This document shows positions 13,401-22,400 of a DNA stretch of 64,000 bases, in pieces. Under the pieces are notes generated by a model, which was given only the letters and a program-made list of their open reading frames with translations, was not told the DNA's origin and searched no databases. Within the stretch, counting starts at the first letter, position 1. Every line of letters begins with the position of its first letter. The stretch lies in contig OU744721.1 in the NCBI GenBank assembly GCA_916613615.1, positions 55,004,747-55,068,746 on the forward strand, read 5' to 3'. This DNA is from Steromphala cineraria (taxonomy: Eukaryota; Mollusca; Gastropoda; Trochida; Trochidae). Position numbers and translations under genes: made by a program.

Positions 13401-16400
13401 TAGATTCTTAGAATTTCAACGCCAGCATCTAGGTCTTTTGAGTAACCAAGATTCTTTCTTTCAGCTGCATTAATACATTACTGCATAAAATCGACAGAGG
13501 TACATTTTCTAAAATATGCTGGAGTTACAGTGAGTATAGCTGACTGCCTGAACAACATTCGAAATAAATCAGACAAAGCCTCTGATGGATCCACAGTACC
13601 AGTAAAGCTTTATCGAGGATGTATTTTAAGCTCCCCTGGGTAGTTTTTTGAGAGTCATTTAAGAAATGCCAAATAACAAGGAGACAGTGGATGATCAACT
13701 TCTCCATTGTGTTACGTAGCGACGTCTCGATAAAGATCCTTATACCGCTAGAACTGAAAATAAACTTATAATTAAGGAAATCAGGAATTATTTACCAAAC
13801 TCTCTTCTTTCTCGATTGAAATCAACTCTGTACTGCTCTCCTGGAGCTTTTGGTTCTTGTTGGTCTTCATATGCAGCTCTTCATATGGCTTAGGCTTGCT
13901 GTACAATGGCACCATAACCTTGATTTGACCATTGTAGCGGGCTTCTGACACCCGGAACTCAAATGTGTCGCTTATAAGCAGCTCTTTGTTGATAGGATCA
14001 AGGCCACACCTGCTGTACTCAGGTCGGACGCGTCTACACATGATACACACATCCTTTTTAGAGAAGCCTTCTGGTGTCTTTATCTTGAGGCCAATAGATT
14101 CCATGTGTACCAGGGTGTTCCTTGTCAGTAATGTTCGATGTATACTGATGTACCTTTGAAAAAGATGAAAAATATGAATTTATTTTTAATCTGTGCTAAA
14201 ACTGACATTTAAATTACGATTGCATGTCTGGGCCACCTTTCACAAAGCAGCCCTTACTAAGGTTCTTTAATATTGCATTAAAGATTACCTTAGGTACTTA
14301 CTTCTTTAATATTGCATTAAAGATTACCTTAGAAACTTACGATCACCTTAGTGCTTTGTGAAAGTGGCCCCAGTTTTGTTCAATGTTGACTGATGAAAAT
14401 TATGAAAACATTATAAATTTATATGATGAGTTGTTGGAATAAACGTGACTTTAATGATTAACATATCTATATTTCATATCAATTGCGTTCGACACATTGA
14501 TTTCCATAAAATTTTAAGGTTTGTAATCAGTAATTTGTAATCAATTGCAACCTGTCATTGCACAGCAATCTCATCTCTATGTTACCATTTTATTTGTTTT
14601 ATTCGTACTTTTATTTCATTTTGATTTTCCTTACCCCTGTTGTACTGCATAGACGATATCATGGGTCTCCTGAAGGAGTGTGAGCATATCCCCGGGACGG
14701 CAGATGGATTCTGGAGAGGCTTGATACTGGGGAGAAGTTTACAATCGTAGTGTAAAATAAGATGAAAACCAATTTTCGAACAATCCCACAAATTTAGATA
14801 TGTTTTCTGATCTTTATTCTCGAAAAGCCCGACATGATAAACGAATTTAAATGAATGAAATTGAACACCACTTATACCAGTATTCTAAAGAAAATATACT
14901 AAGGGTTTATCAAAAATCTTTCTGGTCACGTCCTTAAAGTTGCTGTGTCATACTTGCATTCGGTTCAGGATGAAATTTAGCTATTAAGAAAATAAATACA
15001 TCACTTTGTAGAAAGATCTTCCGTCAAAATTTTGATATCACATTTACATTTTTTAATCAACAAAAACATACTTATTTCGACGCCAAGAGCACGGTGCCCC
15101 TGTAAAAAGGGCATAGCATTTAACGAACCTGCTTTCGGTTATGTAATCATTATGCATGTAGGATTTACACCGTGTCTCAACTACCGTAATTTCGTTCGAT
15201 GACTATCAACTTTGACAGTAACGAATACCTAATTCGGAGAAAAAGAAAATAAAATCTAGTTGAGCGCGACAAACACGGTTTTCAAGCGTATATTTAGAAA
15301 CCGGAAGTTGTGAAATGGCCACACTTGATTCGCCCTTATGTCGACTGCCGTTACGGTATTTTTTTGTAAATTATCTCCTGTCAAATGAATTTTGGTCCGA
15401 TTTTCCTAAGGTTGGTCGCTAAATTTTGCAACAATACAAATTCCCTCTTGCCATCAATAATTTCATTGCCTCTTACTCTTGCCATCAACACTGACATTGC
15501 CCTTTACTCTTTCCATCAACACTTTCATTGCCCCTTACTCTTGCCATCAACACTTACATTGCCCCTTACTCTGCCATCAACACTTTCATTGCCTCTTACT
15601 CTTGTCATCAACACGTTCATTGCCACTTACTCTTGGCATCAACACTTTCATTGCCCCTTACTCTTGCCATCAACACTTTCATTGCCCCTTACTCTTGCCA
15701 TCAACACTTTCATTGCCACTTACTCTTGCTATCAACACTTTCATTGCCCCTTACTCTTGCCATCAACACTTTCATTGCCCCTTACTCTCGCCATCAACAC
15801 TTACATTGCCCCTTACTCTTGTCATCAACACTTTCATTGCCACTTACTCTTGTCATCAACACGTTCATTGCCACTTACTCTTGCCATCAACACTTACATT
15901 GTCATTTACTCTTTCCATCAACACTTTCATTGCCACTTACTCTTGCCATCAACACTTTCATTGCCACTTACTCTTGCCATCAACACTTTCATTGCCACTT
16001 ACTCTTGCCATCAACACTTTCATTGCCCCTTACTCTTGCCATCAACACTTTCATTGCCCCTTACTCTTGCCATCAACACTTTCATTGCCACTTACTCTTG
16101 TCATCAACACTTTCATTGCCACTTACTCTTGCCATCAACACTTTCATTGCCACTTACTCTTGCCATCAACACTTCCATTGCCACTTACTCTTGCCATCAA
16201 CACTTTCATTGCCACTTACTCTTGTCATCAACACTTTCATTGCCCCTTACTCTTGCCATCAACACTTTCATTGCCACTTACTCTTGCCATCAACACTTTC
16301 ATTGCCTCTTACTCTTGTCATCAACACTTTCATTGCACCTTACTCTTGCCAACAACACTTTCATTGCCACTTACTCTTGCCATCAACACTTTCATTGCCT

Positions 16401-19400
16401 CTTACTCTTGTCATCAACACTTTCATTGCCACTTACTCTTGCCATCAACACTTTCATTGCCCCTCACTCTTGCCATCAACACCTTCATTGCCACTTACTC
16501 TTGCCATCAACACTTTCATTGCCACTTACTCTTGTCATCAACACTTACATTGCCACTTACTCTTGTCATCAACACTTTCATTGCCACTTACTCTTGCCAT
16601 CAACACTTTCATTGTCACTTACTCTTGCCATCAACACTTTCATTGCCACTTACTCTTGCCATCAACACTTTCATTGCCCCTTACTCTTGCCATCAACACT
16701 TACATTGCCCCTTACACTGCCATCAACACTTTCATTGCCACTTACTCTTGCCATCAACACTTTCATTGCCACTTACTTTTGCCATCAACACTTTCATTGC
16801 CAATTACTCTTGCCATCAACACTTTCATTGCCACTCACTCTTGTCATTAACACTTTCATTGCCCCTTACTCTCGCCATCAACACTTTCATTGCCCCTTAC
16901 TCTTGCCATCAACACTTTCATTGCCACTTACTCTTGTCATTAACACTTTCATTGCCCCTTACTCTTGCCATCAACACTTTCATTGCCACTTACTCTTGTC
17001 ATCAACACTTTCATTGCCCCTTACTCTTGCCATCAACACTTTCATTGCCACTTACTCTTGCCATCAACACTTTCATTGTCACTTACTCTTGTCATCAACA
17101 CTTTCATTGCCTTTTACTCTTTCCATCAACACTTTCATTGCCCCTTACTCTTGCCATCAACACTTACTTTGCCCCTTACTCTTGCCATCAACACTTTCAT
17201 TGCCCCTTACTCTTGCCATCAACACTTTCATTGCCCCTTACTCTTGCCATCAACACTTTCATTGCCACTTACTCTTGTCATCAACACTTTCATTGCCACT
17301 TACTCTTGTCATCAACACTTTCATTGCCCCTTACTCTTGCCATCAACACTTTCATTGCCACTTACTCTTGTCATTAACACTTTCATTGCCCCTTACTCTT
17401 GCCATCAACACTTTCATTGCCACTTACTCTTGTCATCAACACTTTCATTGCCCCTTACTCTTGCCATCAACACTTTCATTGCCACTTACTCTTGCCATCA
17501 ACACTTTCATTGTCACTTACTCTTGTCATCAACACTTTCATTGCCTTTTACTCTTTCCATCAACACTTTCATTGCCCCTTACTCTTGCCATCAACACTTA
17601 CATTGCCCCTTACTCTTGCCATCAACACTTTCATTGCCCCTTACTCTTGCCATCAACACTTTCATTGCCCCTTACTCTTGCCATCAACACTTTCATTGCC
17701 ACTTACTCTTGTCATCAACACTTTCATTGCCACTTACTCTTGTCATCAACACTTTCATTGCCCCTTACTCTTGCCATCAACACTTTCATTGCCACTTACT
17801 CTTGCCATCAACACTTTCATTGCCACTTACTCTTGCCATCAACACTTTCATTGCCCCTTACTCTTGCCATCAACACTTTCATTGCCACTTACTCTTGCCA
17901 TCAACACTTTCATTGCCACTTACTCTTGTCATCAACACTTTCATTGCCCTTTACTCTTTCCATTAACACTTTCATTGCCCCTTACTCTTGCCATCAACAC
18001 TTACATCGCCCCTTACTCTTGCCATCAACACTTTCATTGCCCCTTACTCTTGCCATCAACACTTTCATTGCCCCTCACTATTGCCATCAACACTTTCATT
18101 GCCCCTTACTCTTGTCATCAACACTTTCATTGCCACTTACTCTTGTCATCAACACTTTCATTGCCCTTTACTCTTTCCATCAACACTTTCATTGCCCCTT
18201 ACTCTTGCCATCAACACTTACATTGCCCCTTACTCTTGCCATCAACACTTTCATTGCCCCTTACTCTTGCCATCAACACTTTCATTGCCACTTACTCTTG
18301 TCATCAACACTTTCATTGCCCCTTACTCTTGCCATCAACACTTTCATTGCCACTTACTCTTGCCATCAACACTTTCATTGCCCCTCACTCTTGCCATCAA
18401 CACTTTCATTGCCCCTTACTCTTGCCATCAACACTTTCATTGCCCCTTACTCTGCCATCAACACTTTATTGCCCCTTACTCTGCCATCAACACTTTATTG
18501 CCACTTCCTCTGCCATCAACACTTTCATTGCCTCTTACTCTGCCATCAACACTTCCATTGACTCTTACTCTGCCATCAACACTTCCATTGACTCTTAATC
18601 TGCCATCAACACTTCCATTGACTCTTACTCTGCCATCAACAATTCCATTGACTCTTACTCTGCCATCAACACTTCCATTGACTCTTAATCTGCCATCAAC
18701 ACTTCCATTGACTCTTAATCTGCCATCAACACTTCCATTGACTCTTAATCTGCCATCAACACTTTCATTTAGGAGATAAACCTAGTGTGTTTGAAATTCA
18801 GAGACATGTTATAGTGGATTGATAGCGAGTAAATTTTAAATTGAAACCAAACGCGCAGCCTCTTACTCTTACTCTTGCCATAAATACTTACATTGCCTCT
18901 TACTCTTGCCATCAACACTTACATTGCCTCTTACTCTACCATCAACAATTGCATTGCCCCTTACTCTTGCCATCAACACTTCCATTTTCTCTAACCATGC
19001 CATCAATACTTACATTGCCTGCAAACATGCCATCAATACTTACATTGCCCCTTACTCTTGCCATCGACACTTTCATTGCCTCTAACCATATACTTACATT
19101 GTCTGCAAACATGCCATCAATACTTACATTGCCCCTTACTCTTGCCATTAACACTTGCCTTTTCTCTAACCATGTCATCATTACTGATATTGCCCCTTTA
19201 TCTTGCCATCAACACTTTCATTTTCTCTAACCATGTCATCAATACTTACATTGCCTCTTATCCTGCCATCAATACTTACATTGCCTATAACCATGCCATC
19301 AATATTTAGATTGCCTTGATTTTGCTCTCAATACTTACATTGCTCCTTACTCTTGCCATCAAGACTTACTTTGTCTTTAACCCTGCTGTCGGCCCCACAA

Positions 19401-22400
19401 AACACCAGTAAGTCTACCGTAGCGGGATGGTCTCTGTCCACAGCATAATACAATGGTGTGCGTCCATCCTGCATACAAGCAATATTTGATCTGAGTATGT
19501 GTGTTTTAAACACATTTGTCATGTTTCATAAATATAATTGTTGAAACCTTTTGTTAAGGTTACAGAAAGAACATAGCATGGTATAGTTTGTATTCTCTTA
19601 TGCACAACCGAAGGAAATGCGAAATTTACAAGGATCTCACGAAATTTACACGGATCTTTTTCGGTATACATGTCACCAATCGAGTCTGTGTCAAATACTA
19701 TGCACATTTTCAACATTAAATGTAGTTTTTTGTTTGGTTTTTTTTTTTGAGAAAGAGAGAGATTTATTCAGCATTGGAGGCCGCGTGGCCCAGAGTACAA
19801 ATACAAAATGAGTAGTACATTTATACAAAATATAAATATCGCAAATGTACATTTTGGTGTGGGAGGTTAACTACCTACATACAAATTTCTTTTCAAATAA
19901 ATAGCTAAACCTTTAATTATGTTTCATTTGTACACGACATGAGCTTCATAAAAAAATCCTGTGATGGAAACTGCCAACAACGATTTGGTATGAGTTTTGT
20001 TCTACTTTCCTTGAAAAAAGGGCAAACAAGTACAAAGTGAAATTCATCTTCAATAGTTCCTAAATTACAGCGTTCACACAACAAATCAGAATAAGCAATA
20101 TTTTTGTTCAAACGCATTTTTTGAATTCTCAGACTATGTGACAGGCATCTAAAGTTTACAAGTACATTTTTCAAATCAATATCGGCACTGAGATACTTTT
20201 CTTGTACAAAAATAGTTTTATAAGATGATATATCTTCAGAAATGATGAGGACTCAATTTGACCATACCAAGCTTGAATGTCCAAATCTATACAGGTCTGT
20301 TTAAACAAAGTCATAAATTGATGTACATTTCCACATTCTTGATAAATCCAGGCATATGAATATCCAGTTTGAAAAAGCAACATTCTGACATGTGAAGCCC
20401 AGTTTACACTGCCCGCTTCATCCTGTGCTTTGAGCATGTTATAACAGGCGTGGGGATTTCTTGATGGGTCCATATGAATCAACCTACACCAATATCTTAT
20501 ACAACGACAAAAATAGTTTATTGAAAGGTGATAACGTCCGATCTCACCGAGAACCGCCTTTGACCGATCTCACCGAGAACCGCCTTTGACCCATCTCACC
20601 GAGAACCGCCTTTGACGATGACCTTTTATATAACCCAAGATAGGTTTTGAAGAAATTACTCTGGACTTTTTCTATACTTTCGCGAAAGGTAAATCCCCAT
20701 ACCTCACTGCCGTAGCATGCAATCGGAGAAATTTTAGTATCAAATATAGACAAAATGACATTCATTGAAAGGTTTGGGTAACATTTCATAAGCTGGTAGA
20801 TAGGATAACAGGCTTTAGAGGCTTGATTTGCTAATGTTTCACAAGCTGTTGACCAACAAAGTCGTGATGAAAAATAACCCCATGTAGTTTTATATCAGAT
20901 ATCAAGGGATTTATAAAAACGAGATTTATGTCATTTTTAATAACGCATATATGATATTGACAAGGTAAAATAAAACCTAATTATTTGTAATGTGAAAACC
21001 CACTTAAAACTTTTTTTAAGGATTTGTCTGCAACTCATAGGTCCAATTTACATGGATATTTTTTATATAATCTAACAAACAGTAACTCTTATACTGAATG
21101 CTTTTGACAAGTTTTCAATATTACGTTTGATTAATCAACGCTCGTCATTGTCCAATTTTCATATTGTCAACGTCGATGAACTTTGAAATGACACTGCATC
21201 AGTCGACACTTTTTGATGACATTTTTCATAAAGTTAGTCAAATGTGACCCCCAATAACTCACGGAGTTGTTCTTTAGGTATCTGCAGTCTTTAAATCATG
21301 GAAAATTTCTATCAGTACTAAATGTAAGAATGAATGAAATAAGCGTGCCCCAAATGGAACTTTGGAATACTTTTTAATGAAACTTTTTTTCAATGAAGCA
21401 ATTTTAATTTATGTTTCAAATATCACCAAAACTAGTTACTGTTTATGGTCGCAAAGTTGCCCTACATTGGCTTACATGTGTTTACATTACTTTTGTCCCT
21501 AATGCTATATAAATAAATAGAGATTTCTAAGATCAACCAGATGGACAAAATAGTCACAAACAAACAAAACATCACTATATGAAACAATGTAATAAACTCA
21601 CGTGCAAATGAAACGTCCTCGTTTCAACCTCTAAATAATAAATAACAACACACTTGTAAATTCCAACCTTTATTATGATTAACAAGGTGTATATTGGATC
21701 ATAATGAAAGAATTTGTTAAACACAAATACACTTTTGTACCGTTTTACAAGCAGATTCGTTGCATAGGGGTGTATTGTCCGGTATTCGATCACCTGTCCC
21801 AGCATGGAGCACACTGTTAAGTCACCAAAACGTCCTAATATTGGGTGTGCCCCTTCGGGATGCAAGAAGTGACACAACACGACGTCGGACATAGGTTGTT
21901 AGTCGCCTAATCACATGAATAGGGATCTGGCGCCATTTTTCAAAGCACGACTCAAGTCCTGTGCTGTCAAGAAAGTCTGTTGACGTTGTCAAACACGGCG
22001 CCTGAGGTAGTCCACAGATGCTTTATCGGCGACATATCCAGTGATCTCGCTGGCCAGTGCAAAACATGCACATTGTTCGTGTATAGAAAGTTCCTTGTAA
22101 TGACAACAGTGTGGGGCGTGGCGTTGTCAGTTTGGAACATCGTTCTTGGGTTCTGGAACAATGACGGGTTGCAAAACCTCATCAATGTATCGGCGTGCAG
22201 TCAGATTACCAGCAATTGTAACCAGATCCGAAATCCAGTCCCCACAAATCCCTCCCCAAACCATGACACTTCCGCCTCCATAAGGTTCAACGACTACGAC
22301 GCAACAACGTGACGTATCCTCGTACCGCCACCTGTAGACACGTACCAGGCCGTCGGGCTTGTTGAGCTGCAACCTGCTCTCGTCGGTGAAAAGCACTCGG

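Noticed and set aside
13124..14159. Plus-strand frames opposite the ZU5 exons
   Set aside because: They shadow minus-strand exons whose phases and domains are clear.
15385..18779. Plus-strand open frames of up to 1,058 aa with periodic CHQHFHC / LPLTLAINTF peptides
   Set aside because: They are translations of a 31-bp tandem repeat open in all three plus frames, antisense to an intron of gene A, with no start context, splice signals or conservation as protein.
15443..19369. CRISPR array
   Set aside because: Units are contiguous with no unique spacers, in a eukaryotic intron.
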